NCBI GenBank assembly: GCA_024362935.1
Contig: JANCRA010000016.1
Coordinates: 21,311,165-21,375,164 of the forward strand
DNA from: Setophaga petechia
Taxonomy: Eukaryota > Chordata > Aves > Passeriformes > Parulidae
Direction: 5' to 3'
Length of the DNA: 64,000 bases
Made by a program: the position numbers and the translations under genes
Notes under the pieces: model-generated
What the model was told of the DNA's origin: nothing
The model's database searches: none
What the model saw: the letters and a program-made list of their open reading frames with translations, nothing else
Part shown: one piece after another, positions 36,601 to 49,680 of the stretch
Layout: each line of letters begins with the position of its first letter
Position numbering within the stretch: position 1 is the first letter of the stretch

Positions 36601-38390
36601 AAAAGAAAGTTGTCTAAGACGCCTTCCTTTCAAGTATTAATGTGAAGGGAAAGGCAAGAGAGTGGGAAAGTACTGTTTTCTAGCACTTTGCAAGCTGCTA
36701 ACACAATCCCAGTGCTGTGTAGCAATTAGCTTGTCAGTGCACGGCAGTAAGTGTTTCTTGATACCTACATCTGAGCAAATAGCTTTTTCACTTTGTCTCG
36801 CAAGGAGAAAACCTTCCTGCTCACTAAACATTTCCTATCGTGTTCTAGAAGTTGCACAGAGGGCTGCAGTGTGTTTTGCAAAATGTAAAAGAAAGTTGTC
36901 TAAGATGCCTTCCTTTCAAGTATTAATGTGAAGGGAAAGGCAAGAGAGTGGGAAAGTACTGTTTTCTAGCACTTTGCAAGCTGCTAACACAGTCCTAGTG
37001 CTGTGTAGCAGTTAGCTGTTCAGTGCACTGCAGTAAGTGTTTCTTGTCACCTACATCTAAGCAAAAAGCTTTTTCACTATGTCTCGCAAGGAGAAAACCT
37101 TCCTGCTCACTAAACAACTTCCATCGTGTTGTAGATGTTGCAGAGAGGGCTGCAGAGTTTTTTGACACAAGAAAAAGAAAGTTGTCTAAGATGCCTTCCT
37201 TTCAAGTATTAATGTGAAGGGAAAGGCAAGAGAGTGGGAAAGTACTGTTTTCTAGCACTTTGCAGGCTGCTAACACAATCCCAGTGCTGTGTACCAATTA
37301 ACTTGTCACTGCACTGCAGTAAGTGTTTCTTGTCACCTACATCTAAGCAAATAGCTTTTTCACTATGTCTCGCAAGGAGAAAACCTTCTTGCTCACTAAA
37401 CATCTCCTATCGTGTTCTAGAAGTTGCACAGAGGGCTGCAGTGTCTTCTGTAACAAGAAAAAGAAAGTTGTCTAAGACGCCTTCCTTTCAAGTATTAATG
37501 TGAAGGGAAAGGCAAGAGAGTGGGAAAGTACTGTTTTCTAGCACTTTGCAAGCTGCTAACACAATCCCAGTGCTGTGTAGCAATTAGCTTGTCAGTGCAC
37601 GGCAGTAAGTGTTTCTTGATACCTACATCTGAGCAAACAGCTTTTTCACTTTATCTCGCAAGGGGAAAAGGTTGCTGCTCACTAAACAACTTCCATCATG
37701 TTGTAGAAGTTCCACAGAGGGCTGCAGTGTGTTTTGCAAAATGTAAAAGAAAGTTGTCTAAGACGCCTTCCTTTCAAGTATTAATGTGAAGGGAAAGGCA
37801 AGAGAGTGGGAAAGTACTGTTTTCTAGCACTTTGCAAGCTGCTAACACAATCCCAGTTCTGTGTAGCAATTAGCTTTTCAGTGCACTGCAGTAAGTGTTT
37901 CTTGTCACCTACATCTAAGCAAATAGCTTTTTCACTATGTCTCGCAAGGAGAAAACCTTCCTGCTCACTAAACAACTTCCATCGTGTTGTAGATGTTGCA
38001 GAGAGGGCTGCAGAGTTTTTTGACACAAGAAAAACAAAGTTGTCTAAGATGCCTTCCTTTCAAGTATTAATGTGAAGGGAAAGGCAAGAGAGTGGGAAAG
38101 TACTGTTTTCTAGCACTTTGCAGGCTGCTAACACAATCCCAGTGCTGTGTACCAATTAACTTGTCACTGCACTGCAGTAAGGGTTTCTTGTCACCTATAT
38201 CTAAGCAAAAAGCTTTTTCACTATGTCTCGCAAGGAGAAAACCTTCTTGCTCACTAAACATTTCCTATCGTGTTCCAGAAGTTGCACAGAGGGCTGCAGT
38301 GTGTTTTGACACAAGAAAAAGAAAGTTGTCTAAGACGCCTTCCATTCAAGTATTAATGTGAAGGGAAAGGCAAGAGAGTGGCAAAGTACT
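30669..38390. repeat. 286 bp satellite array 3 (27 monomers)
   Basis: The length is 7722 bp, exactly 27 x 286. It starts with the ATTAAA monomer (30916-30921). The centre is a tandem pair of eight-monomer blocks, and the right part resembles the run leading into cassettes 1 and 3. Local private variants include GCTAGTCAG (about 31582), TTTCCTGTC (about 31893), CTTCTATTC (about 33193) and AATTACCTTG (about 33866). Confidence 0.97.
31784..36359. repeat. Tandem pair of 2288 bp (8-monomer) higher-order repeats
   Basis: Unit 1 (31784-34071) and unit 2 (34072-36359) show the same succession of eight monomer types at an offset of 2288 bp. They begin with a CAGTCCTAG monomer and end with one carrying GTTTTCACACAAG. 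Only scattered substitutions separate them, for example ACATCTCC at about 32263 against ACATTTCC at about 34541. This is the cleanest recent higher-order duplication in the window. Confidence 0.88.
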
Positions 38391-39691
38391 GTTTTCTATC
38401 TCTTTGAAAGCTGCTTACCCAATCCCAGTTTTGTGCCGCTTCGTAGTTCGCCGTTCAGAAGCTGCCGCAGTCTCTGTTTCCCGGAGAAGGAGAAGACGCT
38501 TCTTGGCGCGAAGAATCTGGTGTCGTTACGCCGATCGCGGCGTGCTCCGGAGAACAGCTACGGCCGAGAGACACCCGGAAGCGGCGCTTAAAGGCACAGT
38601 GCTCCGTCTCCTGGTCTTTAGCGTCTCCTGCCGGCTACACCTTAGCAAAAAGCTTTTTCATTCTGTCTCGCCAGGAGAAACTGTGTCTGTTCACAAAAAA
38701 CCTCCCATCGTGCTCTAGAGGTTGCAGGCAGCTCTGCAGAGTGTTTTGCAACAAGAAAAAGTAACTTGTCCAAAAAAGCCATCAATTCGAATGTTCCTGG
38801 AAAGGGAAAATGCAGGAGAGCGGATAGGTACTGTTTTCTACCAGTTTGCAAGCTGGACACACAATCCCAGTGTTATACTACGATTGACTTTGCAGTGCAC
38901 TGTAATAATTGCCTATTGTTACTACATCTAAGCCAATAGCGTTTGCATTATATCTCTTCAGGAGAAACTGTACCAGTTCAGAAAACAACTCTCATTTTTT
39001 CTAGAAGTTGCACGGAGGTGTGCAGAGTGTTTTGCAAGAAGCAAAAGAAAGTTGTCCAAAACTGCTGCCATTCGAATAGTAATGCGAATGGAAAAGGCAG
39101 GAAAGTGGAAAGCTGCTGTTTTCTATCTGTTTGTAAGCTGCTTACACAATCCCAGAGTTGTGCAGCAATTAGTTTTTCAGTGCACTGTAGTAGGTGCCTC
39201 TTTTCACCTGCATCTAAGCAAATTGCTTTTTCCCCATGTCTCGCAAGGAGAAACTGAGCCAGTTCAGAAAACATCTCCCATCGAGTTCTAGAGATTGCAG
39301 GCAGGTGTGCAGAGTGTTTTGCAAGAAGCAAAAGAAAGTTGTCCAAAACGCCTTGCATTCAGATAGAAATGTGAATAGAAAAGGCAGGAGAAGGGAGAGG
39401 TACTGTTTTCTATCAGTTTGCAACCTGCTTACACAATCTGCGTGTTGTGCAGCAATTAGCTTGCAGTGCACTGTAGTAGGTGCCTCTTTTCACCTATATC
39501 TAAGCAAATTGCTTTTTCCCCATGTCTTGCAAAGAGAAACTGAGCCAGTTCAGAAAATATCTCCCATCGACTTCTAGAGATTGCAGGCAGGTGTGCAGAG
39601 CGTTTTGCAAGAAGCCAAAGAAAGTTGTCTAAAATTCTTTCCATTCGAATAGTAATGTGCATGGAAAAGGCAGGAAGAGTGGAAAGGTACT
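38391..39691. repeat. Cassette 4: 1301 bp composite
   Basis: It is nearly identical to cassette 3 (offset 9023 bp), including the ACCCAATC start, and is followed by the same CACCCACATATAAG and ATTAAA monomer (39939-39944). Confidence 0.95.
38437..38633. promoter_or_regulatory. CpG-rich, promoter-like segment of cassette 4
   Basis: This is the fourth copy of the segment. The E2F-, ETS- and TTAAA-like motifs and the CpGs are intact, with no private change noticed. Confidence 0.5.
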
Positions 39692-42015
39692 GTTTTCTAT
39701 CACTTTGCAAGCTGCTAACACAATTCTAGTTCTGTGTAGCAATTAGCTGTTCAGTGCACTGCAGTAAGTGTTTCTTGTCACCCACATATAAGCAAATAGC
39801 TTTTTCACTATGTCTCGCAAGGAGAAAACCTTCCTGCTCACTAAACAACTTCCATCGTGTTGTAGATGTTGCAGAGAGGGCTGCAGAGTTTTTTGACACA
39901 AGAAAAAAAAAGTTGTCTAAGATGCCTTCCTTTCAAGTATTAAAGTGAAGGGAAAGGCAAGAGAGTGGGAAAGTACTGTTTTCTAGCACTTTGCAAGCTG
40001 CTAACACAATCGCAGTGCTGTGTAGCAATTAGCTTGTCAGTGCACGGCAGTAAGTGTTTCTTGATACCTACATCTGAGCAAATAGCTTTTTCACTTTGTC
40101 TCGCAAGGAGAAAACCTTCCTGCTCACTAAACAACTTCCATCGTGTTGTAGAAGTTGCACAGAGGGCTGCAGTGTGTTTTGCAAAATGTAAAAGAAAGTT
40201 GTCTAAGACGCCTTCCTTTCAAGTATTAATGTGAAGGGAAAGGCAAGAGAGTGGGAAAGTACTGTTTTCTAGCACTTTGCAAGCTGCTAACACAATCCCA
40301 GTTCTGGGTACCAATTAGCTGTTCAGTGCACTGCAGTAAGTGTTTCTTGTTACCTACATCTAAGCAAAAAGCTTTTTCACTATGTCTCGCAAGGAGAAAA
40401 CCTTCTTGCTCACTAAACATTTCCTATCGTGTTCTAGAAGTTGCACAGAGGGCTGCAGTGTGTTTTGACACAAGAAAAAGAAAGTTGTCTAAGACGCCTT
40501 TCTTTCAAGTATTAATGTGAAGGGAAAGGCAAGAGAGTGGGAAAGTACTGTTTTCTAGCACTTTGCAAGCTGCTAACACAATCCCAGTGCTGTGTAGCAA
40601 TTAGCTTGTCAGTGCACGGCAGTAAGTGTTTCTTGATACCTACATCTGAGCAAATAGCTTTTTCACTTTGTCTCGCAAGGAGAAAACCTTCCTGCTCACT
40701 AAACATTTCCTATCGTGTTCTAGAAGTTGCACAGAGGGCTGCAGTGTGTTTTGCAAAATGTAAAAGAAAGTTGTCTAAGACGCCTTCCTTTCAAGTATTA
40801 ATGTGAAGGGAAAGGCAAGAGAGTGGGAAAGTACTGTTTTCTAGCACTTTGCAAGCTGCTAACACAGTTCTAGTGCTGTGTAGCAGTTAGCTGTTCAGTG
40901 CACTGCAGTAAGTGTTTCTTGTCACCTACATCTAAGCAAATAGCTTTTTCACTATGTCTCGCAAGGAGAAAACCTTCCTGCTCACTAAACAACTTCCATC
41001 GTGTTGTAGATGTTGCAGAGAGGGCTGCAGAGTTTTTTGACACAAGAAAAAGAAAGTTGTCTAAGATGCCTTCCTTTCAAGTATTAATGTGAAGGGAAAG
41101 GCAAGAGAGTGGGAAAGTACTGTTTTCTAGCACTTTGCAGGCTGCTAACACAATCCCAGTGCTGTGTACCAATTAACTTGTCACTGCACTGCAGTAAGGG
41201 TTTCTTGTCACCTATATCTAAGCAAATAGCTTTTTCACTATGTCTCGCAAGGAGAAAACCTTCTTGCTTACTAAACATCTCCTATCGTGTTCTAGAAGTT
41301 GCACAGAGGGCTGCAGTGTGTTTTCACACAAGAAAAAGAAAGTTGTCTAAGACGCCTTCCTTTCAAGTATTAATGTGAAGGGAAAGACAAGAGAGTGGGA
41401 AAGTACTGTTTTCTAGCACTTTGCAAGCTGCTAACACAATCGCAGTGCTGTGCAGCAATTAGCTTGTCAATGCACGGCAGTAAGTGTTTCTTGATACCTA
41501 CATCTGAGCAAATAGCTTTTTCACTTTGTCTCGCAAGGGGAAAACGTTGCTGCTCACTAAACAACTTCCATCGTGTTGTAGAAGTTCCACAGAGGGCTGC
41601 AGTGTGTTTTGCAAAATGTAAAAGAAAGTTGTCTAAGACGCCTTCCTTTCAAGTATTAATGTGAAGGGAAAGGCAAGAGAGTGGGAAAGTACTGTTTTCT
41701 AGCACTTTGCAAGCTGCTAACACAGTCCTAGTGCTGTGTAGCAGTTAGCTGTTCAGTGCACTGCAGTAAGTGTTTCTTGTCACCTACATCTAAGCAAAAA
41801 GCTTTTTTACTATGTCTCGCAAGGAGAAAACCTTCTTGCTCACTAAACATCTCCTATCGTGTTCTAGAAGTTGCACAGAGGGCTGCAGTGTGTTCTGTAA
41901 CAAGAAAAAGAAAGTTGTCTAAGACGCCTTCCTTTCAAGTATTAATGTGAAGGGAAAGGCAAGAGAGTGGGAAAGTACTGTTTTCTAGCACTTTGCAAGC
42001 TGCTAACACAGTCCT

Positions 42016-45000
42016 AGTGCTGTGTAGCAGTTAGCTGTTCAGTGCACTGCAGTAAGTGTTTCTTGTCACCTACATCTAAGCAAAAAGCTTTTTCACTATG
42101 TCTCGCAAGGAGAAAACCTTCCTGCTCACTAAACATTTCCTATCGTGTTGTAGATATTGCAGAGAAGGCTGCAGAGTTTTTTGACACAAGAAAAAGAAAG
42201 TTGTCTAAGATGCTTTCCTTTCAAATATTAATGTGAAGGGAAAGGCAAGAGAGTGGGAAAGTACTGTTTTCTAGCACTTTGCAGGCTGCTAACACAATGG
42301 CAGTGCTGTGTAGCAGTTAGCTTTTCAGTGCACTGCAGTAAGTGTTTCTTCTCACCTACATCTAAGCAAATAGCTTTTTCACTATGTCTCGCAAGGAGAA
42401 AACCTTCTTGCTCACTAAACATCTCCTATCGTGTTCTAGGAGTTGCACAGAGGGCTGCAGTGTGTTTTGACACAAGAAAAAGAAAGTTGTCTAAGACGCC
42501 TTCCATTCAAGTATTAATGTGAAGGGAAAGACAAGAGAGTGGGAAAGTACTGTTTTCTAGCACTCTGCAAGCTGCTAACACAATCGCAGTGCTGTGTAGC
42601 AATTAGCTTGTCAGTGCACGGCAGTAAGTGTTTCTTGATACCTACATCTGAGCAAATAGCTTTTTCACTTTGTCTCGCAAGGGGAAAACGTTGCTGCTCA
42701 CTAAACAACTTCCATCGTGTTGTAGAAGTTGCACAGAGGGCTGCAGTGTCTTCTGTAACAAGAAAAAGAAAGTTGTCTAAGACGCCTTCCTTTCAAGTAT
42801 TAATGTGAAGGGAAAGGCAAGAGAGTGGGAAAGTACTGTTTTCTAGCACTTTGCAAGCTGCTAACACAATCCCAGTGCTGTGTAGCAATTAGCTTGTCAG
42901 TGCACTGCAGTAAGTGTTTCTTGATACCTACATCTGAGCAAATAGCTTTTTCACTATGTCTCGCAAGGAGAAAACCTTCTTGCTCACTAAACATTTCCTA
43001 TCGTGTTCTAGAAGTTGCACAGAGGGCTGCAGTGTGTTTTGCAAAATGTAAAAGAAAGTTGTCTAAGACGCCTTTCTTTCAAGTATTAATGTGAAGGGAA
43101 AGGCAAGAGAGTGGGAAAGTACTCTTTTCTAGCACTTTGCAAGCTGCTAACACAGTCCTAGTGCTGTGTAGCAGTTAGCTGTTCAGTGCACTGCAGTAAG
43201 TGTTTCTTGTCACCTACATCTAAGCAAAAAGCTTTTTTACTATGTCTCGCTAGGAGAAAACCTTCTTGCTCACTAAACATCTCCTATCGTGTTCTAGAAG
43301 TTGCACAGAGGGCTGCAGTGTGTTCTGTAACAAGAAAAAGAAAGTTGTCTAAGACGCCTTCCTTTCAAGTATTAATGTGAAGGGAAAGGCAAGAGAGTGG
43401 GAAAGTACTGTTTTCTAGCACTTTGCAAGCTGCTAACACAATCCCAGTGCTGTGTAGCAATTAGCTTGTCAGTGCACGGCAGTAAGTGTTTCTTGATACC
43501 TACATCTGAGCAAATAGCTTTTTCACTTTGTCTCGCAAGGGGAAAACGTTGCTGCTCACTAAAGAACTTCCATCGTGTTGTAGAAGTTGCACAGACGGCT
43601 GCAGTGTGTTTTACAAAATGTAAAAGAAAGTTGTCTAAGACGCCTTCCTTTCAAGTATTAATGTGAAGGGAAAGGCAAGAGAGTGGGAAAGTACTGTTTT
43701 CTAGCACTTTGCAAGCTGCTAACACAGTCCTAGTGCTGTGTAGCAGTTAGCTGTTCAGTGCACTGCAGTAAGTGTTTCTTGTCACCTACATCTAAGCAAA
43801 TAGCTTTTTCACTATGTCTCGCAAGGAGAAAACCTTCTTGCTCACTAAACAACTTCCATCGTGTTGTAGATGTTGCAGAGAGGGCTGCAGAGTTTTTTGA
43901 CACAAGAAAAAGAAAGTTGTCTAAGACGCCTTCCTTTCAAGTATTAATGTGAAGGGAAAGGCAAGAGAGTGGGAAAGTACTGTTTTCTAGCACTTTGCAG
44001 GCTGCTAACACAATCCCAGTGCTGTGTACCAATTAACTTGTCACTGCACTGCAGTAAGGGTTTCTTGTCACCTATATCTAAGCAAAAAGCTTTTTCACTA
44101 TGTCTCGCAAGGAGAAAACCTTCCTGCTCACTAAACATTTCCTATCGTGTTCCAGAAGTTGCACAGAGGGCTGCAGTGTGTTTTGACACAAGAAAAAGAA
44201 AGTTGTCTAAGACGCCTTCCATTCAAGTATTAATGTGAAGGGAAAGGCAAGAGAGTGGGAAAGTACTGTTTTCTAGCACTCTACAAGCTGCTAACACAAT
44301 CGCAGTGCTGTGTAGCAATTAGCTTGTCAGTGTACGGCAGTAAGTGTTTCTTGATACCTACATCTGAGAAAATACCTTTTCCACTTTGTGTCGCAAGGGG
44401 AAAACGTTGCTGCTCACTAAACAACTTCCATCGTGTTGTAGATGTTGCAGAGAGGGCTGCAGAGTTTTTTGACACAAGAAAAAGAAAGTTGTCTAAGATG
44501 CCTTCCTTTCAAGTATTAATGTGAAGGGAAAGGCAAGAGAGTGGGAAAGTACTGTTTTCTAGCACTTTGCAAGCTGCTAACACAATCGCAGTTCTGTGTA
44601 GCAAGTAGCTTTTCAGTGCACTGCAGTAAGTGTTTCTTCTCACCTACATCTAAGCAAATAGCTTTTTCACTTTGTCTCGCAAGGAGAAAACGTTGCTGCT
44701 CACTAAACATTTCCTATCGTGTTCTAGAAGTTGCACAGAGGGCGGCAGTGTGTTTTGCAAAATGTAAAAGAAAGTTGTCTAAGACGCCTTCCTTTCAAGT
44801 ATTAATGTGAAGGGAAAGGCAAGAGAGTGGGAAAGTACTGTTTTCTAGCACTTTGCAAGCTGCTAACACAGTCCTAGTGCTGTGTAGCAGTTAGCTGTTC
44901 AGTGCACTGCAGTAAGTGTTTCTTGTCACCTACATCTAAGCAAAAAGCTTTTTCACTATGTCTCGCAAGGAGAAAACCTTCTTGCTCACTAAACATCTGC

Positions 45001-46526
45001 TATCGTGTTCTAGAAGTTGCAACGAGGGCTGCAGTGTGTTCTGTAACAAGAAAAAGAAAGTTGTCTAAGACGCCTTCCTTTCAAGTATTAATGTGAAGGG
45101 AAAGGCAAGAGAGTGGGAAAGTACTGTTTTCTAGCACTTTGCAAGCTGCTAACACAATCCCAGTGCTGTGTAGCAATTAGCTTGTGAGTGCACGGCAGTA
45201 AGTGTTTCTTGATACCTACATCTGAGCAAATAGCTTTTTCACTTTGTCTCGCAAGGGGAAAACGTTGCTGCTCACTAAACAACTTCCATCGTGTTGTAGA
45301 AGTTGCACAGACGGCTACAGTGTGTTTTACAAAATGTAAAAGAAAGTTGTCTAAGACGCCTTCCTTTCAAGTATTAATGTGAAGGGAAAGGCAAGAGAGT
45401 GGGAAAGTACAGTTTTCTAGCACTTTGCAAGCTGCTAACACAGTCCTAGTGCTGTGTAGCAGTTAGCTGTTCAGTGCACTGCAGTAAGTGTTTCTTGTCA
45501 CCTACATCTAAGCAAAAAGCTTTTTCACTATGTCTCGCAAGGAGAAAACCTTCCTGCTCACTAAACAACTTCCATCGTGTTGTAGATATTGCAGAGAAGG
45601 CTGCAGAGTTTTTTGACACAAGAAAAAGAAAGTTGTCTAAGATGCTTTCCTTTCAAATATTAATGTGAAGGGAAAGGCAAGAGAGTGGGAAAGTACTGTT
45701 TTCTAGCACTTTGCAGGCTGCTAACACAATGGCAGTGCTGTGTAGCAGTTAGCTTTTCAGTGCACTGCAGTAAGTGTTTCTTCTCACCTACATCTAAGCA
45801 AATAGCTTTTTCACTATGTCTCGCAAGGAGAAAACCTTCTTGCTCACTAAACATCTCCTATCGTGTTCTAGGAGTTGCACAGAGGGCTGCAGTGTGTTCT
45901 GTAACAAGAAAAAGAAAGTTGTCTAAGACGCCTTCCTTTCAAGTATTAATGTGAAGGGAAAGGCAAGAGAGTGGGAAAGTACTGTTTTCTAGCAATTTGC
46001 AAGCTGCTAACACAATCCCAGTTCTGTGTAGCAATTAGCTGTTCAGTGCACTGCAGTAAGTGTTTCTTGTCACCTACATCTAAGCAAATAGCTTTTTCAC
46101 TATGTCTCGCAAGGAGAAAACCTTCCTGCTCACTAAACAACTTCCATCGTGTTGTAGATGTTGCAGAGAGGGCTGCAGAGTTTTTTGACACAAGAAAAAG
46201 AAAGTTGTCTAAGACGCCTTCCATTCAAGTATTAATGTGAAGGGAAAGACAAGAGAGTGGGAAAGTACTGTTTTCTAGCACTCTGCAAGCTGCTAACACA
46301 ATCGCAGTGCTGTGTAGCAATTAGCTTGTCAGTGCACGGCAGTAAGTGTTTCTTGATACCTACATCTGAGCAAATAGCTTTTTCACTTTGTCTCGCAAGG
46401 GGAAAACGTTGCTGCTCACTAAACAACTTCCATCGTGTTGTAGAAGTTGCACAGAGGGCTGCAGTGTCTTCTGTAACAAGAAAAAGAAAGTTGTCTAAGA
46501 CGCCTTCCTTTCAAGTATTAATGTGA
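42016..46526. repeat. Copy of part of array 2 (18.25-23.33 kb)
   Basis: The succession of monomer types from about 18250 to 21310 recurs here at 23766 bp, including TCGCTAGGAG (about 43248) and the unusual GAGAAAATACC monomer (about 44367). From about 45088 the offset is 23194 bp, so two monomers present at 21322-21893 are missing. Private changes include CTCTTTTCTAG at about 43123 and GGCGGCAG at about 44742. Confidence 0.83.
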
Positions 46527-48241
46527 AGGGAAAGGCAAGAGAGTGGGAAAGTACTGTTTTCTAGCACTTTGCAAGCTGCTAACACAATCCCAGTTCTGTG
46601 TAGCAATTAGCTGTTCAGTGCACTGCAGTAAGTGTTTCTTGATACCTACATCTGGGCAAATAGCTTTTTCACTTTGTCTCGCAAGGAGAAAACCTTCCTG
46701 CTCACTAAACATTTCCTATCGTGTTCTAGAAGTTGCACAGAGGGCTGCAGTGTGTTTTGCAAAATGTAAAAGAAAGTTGTCTAAGACGCCTTCCTTTCAA
46801 GTATTAATGTGAAGGGAAAGGCAAGAGAGTGGGAAAGTACTGTTTTCTAGCACTTTGCAGGCTGCTAACACAATCGCAGTGCTGTGTAGCAGTTAGCTTT
46901 TCAGTGCACTGCAGTAAGTGTTTCTTGTCACCTACATCTAAGCAAATAGCTTTTTCACTATGTCTCGCAAGGAGAAAACCTTCTTGCTCACTAAACATTT
47001 CCTATCGTGTTCTAGAAGTTGCACAGAGGGCTGCAGTGTGTTTTGACACAAGAAAAAGAAAGTTGTCTAAGACGCCTTCCTTTCAAGTATTAATGTGAAG
47101 GGAAAGGCAAGAGAGTGGGAAAGTACTGTTTTCTAGCAATTTGCAAGCTGCTAACACAATCCCAGTTCTGTGTAGCAATTAGCTGTTCAGTGCACTGCAG
47201 TAAGTGTTTCTTGTCACCTACATCTAAGCAAATAGCTTTTTCACTATGTCTCGCAAGGAGAAAACCTTCCTGCTCACTAAACAACTTCCATCGTGTTGTA
47301 GATGTTGCAGAGAGGGCTGCAGAGTTTTTTGACACAAGAAAAAGAAAGTTGTCTAAGATGCCTTCCTTTCAAGTATTAATGTGAAGGGAAAGGCAAGAGA
47401 GTGGGAAAGTACTGTTTTCTAGCACTTTGCAGGCTGCTAACACAATCCCAGTGCTGTGTACCAATTAACTTGTCACTGCACTGCAGTAAGAGTTTCTTGT
47501 AACCTATATCTAAGCAAATAGCTTTTTCACTATGTCTTGCAAGGAGAAAACCTTCTTGCTCACTAAACATTTCCTATCGTGTTCCAGAAGTTGCACAGAG
47601 GGCTGCAGTGTGTTCTGTAACAAGAAAAAGAAAGTTGTCTAAGACGCCTTCCTTTCAAGTATTAATGTGAAGGGAAAGACAAGAGAGTGGGAAAGTACTG
47701 TTTTCTAGCACTTTGCAAGCTGCTAACACAATCGCAGTGCTGTGTAGCAATTAGCTTGTCAGTGCACGGCAGTAAGTGTTCCTTGATACCTACATCTGAG
47801 CAAATAGCTTTTTCACTTTGTCTCGCAAGGGGAAAACGTTGCTGCTCACTAAACAACTTCCATCATGTTGTAGAAGTTGCACAGAGGGCTGCAGTGTGTT
47901 TTGCAAAATGTAAAAGAAAGTTGTCTAAGACGCCTTCCTTTCAAGTATTAATGTGAAGGGAAAGGCAAGAGAGTGGGAAAGGACTGTTTTCTAGCACTTT
48001 GCAAGCTGCTAACACAGTCCTAGTGCTGTGTAGCAGTTAGCTGTTCAGTGCACTGCAGTAAGTGTTTCTTGTCACCTACATCTAAGCAAAAAGCTTTTTC
48101 ACTATGTCTCGCAAGGAGAAAACCTTCCTGCTCACTAAACAACTTCCATCGTGTTGTAGATATTGCAAAGAAGGCTGCAGAGTTTTTTGACACAAGAAAA
48201 AGAAAGTTGTCTAAGATGCTTTCCTTTCAAATATTAATGTG

Positions 48242-48507
48242 AAGGGAAAGGCAAGAGAGTGGGAAAGTACTGTTTTCTAGCACTTTGCAGGCTGTGTAGT
48301 AGTTAGCTTTTCAGTGCACTGCAGTAAGTGTTTCTTCTCACCTACATCTAAGCAAATAGCATTTTCACTATGTCTCGCAAGCAGAAAACCTTCTTGCTCA
48401 CTAAACATCTCCTATCGTGTTCTAGGTGTTGCACAGCGGGCTGCAGTGTGTTCTGTAACAAGAAAAAGAAAGTTGTCTAAGACGCCTTCCTTTCAAGTAT
48501 TAATGTG
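48242..48507. repeat. Monomer with a 20 bp internal deletion
   Basis: Where related monomers read GGCTG, 20 further bases, then TGTAG, this one reads GGCTGTGTAG (junction 48294/48295). The removed 20 bp ends in GCTG, the same four bases that precede the deletion, so a microhomology or slippage event fits. The paralogous monomer at about 53256 is full length, so the loss is private to this copy. Confidence 0.9.
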
Positions 48508-49680
48508 AAGGGAAAGGCAAGAGAGTGGGAAAGTACTGTTTTCTAGCACTTTGCAAGCTGCTAACACAATCCCAGTGCTGTGTACCAATTAACTTGTCAC
48601 TGCACTGCAGTAAGTGTTTCTTGTCACCTATATCTAAGCAAAAAGCTTTTTCACTATGTCTCGCAAGGAGAAAACCTTCTTGCTCACTAAACATTTCCTA
48701 TCGTGTTCCAGAAGTTGCACAGAGGGCTGCAGTGTGTTTTGACACAAGAAAAAGAAAGTTGTCTAAGACACCTTCCTTTCAAGTATTAATGTGAAGGGAA
48801 AGGCAAGAGAGTGGGAAAGTACTGTTTTCTAGCACTCTGCAAGCTGCTAACACAATCGCAGTGCTGTGTACCAATTAACTTGTCACTGCACTGCAGTAAG
48901 GGTTTCTTGTCACCTATATCTAAGCAAAAAGCTTTTTCACTATGTCTCGCAAGGAGAAAACCTCCTTGCTCACTAAACATTTCCTATCGTGTTCCAGAAG
49001 TTGCACAGAGGGCTGCAGTGTGTTTTGACACAAGAAAAAGAAAGTTGTCTAAGACGCCTTCCATTCAAGTATTAATGTGAAGGGAAAGGCAAGAGAGTGG
49101 GAAAGTACTGTTTTTAGCACTCTGCAAGCTGCTAACACAATCGCAGTGCTGTGTAGCAATTAGCTTGTCAGTGCACGGCAGTAAGTGTTTCTTGTCACCT
49201 ACATCTAAGCAAAAAGCTTTTTCACTATGTCTCGCAAGGAGAAAACCTTCCTGCTCACTAAACAACTTCCATCGTGTTGTAGATGTTGCAGAGAGGGCTG
49301 CAGAGTTTTTTGACACAAGAAAAACAAAGTTGTCTAAGATGCCTTCCTTTCAAGTATTAATGTGAAGGGAAAGGCAAGAGAGTGGGAAAGTACTGTTTTC
49401 TAGCACTTTGCAGGCTGCTAACACAATCCCAGTGCTGTGTACCAATTAACTTGTCACTGCACTGCAGTAAGGGTTTCTTGTCACCTATATCTAAGCAAAA
49501 AGCTTTTTCACTATGTCTCGCAAGGAGAAAACCTTCTTGCTCACTAAACATTTCCTATCGTGTTCCAGAAGTTGCACTGAGGGCTGCAGTGTGTTTTGAC
49601 ACAAGAAAAAGAAAGTTGTCTAAGACGCCTTCCATTCAAGTATTAATGTGAAGGGAAAGGCAAGAGAGTGGGAAAGTACT

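Larger units (their letters stand above)
37234..41950. repeat. Copy of the 28.2-32.9 kb block, cassette 4 included
   Basis: It matches about 28211-32927 at a constant offset of 9023 bp, through the monomers before the cassette, the cassette, and about nine monomers after it. The region just before it (36637-37217) keeps a monomer missing before cassette 3 but present before cassette 1, so the two copies come from different versions of the same ancestral block. Confidence 0.85.
39692..49680. repeat. 286 bp satellite array 4 (35 monomers, net -21 bp)
   Basis: The length is 9989 bp, which is 35 x 286 minus 21. The shortfall is explained by a 20 bp deletion at 48294/48295 and a 1 bp deletion at about 49111 (GTTTTTAGC for GTTTTCTAGC). 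The left third follows array 3 at 9023 bp, the centre follows array 2 at 23766 then 23194 bp, and the right third is duplicated into array 5. Confidence 0.97.
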
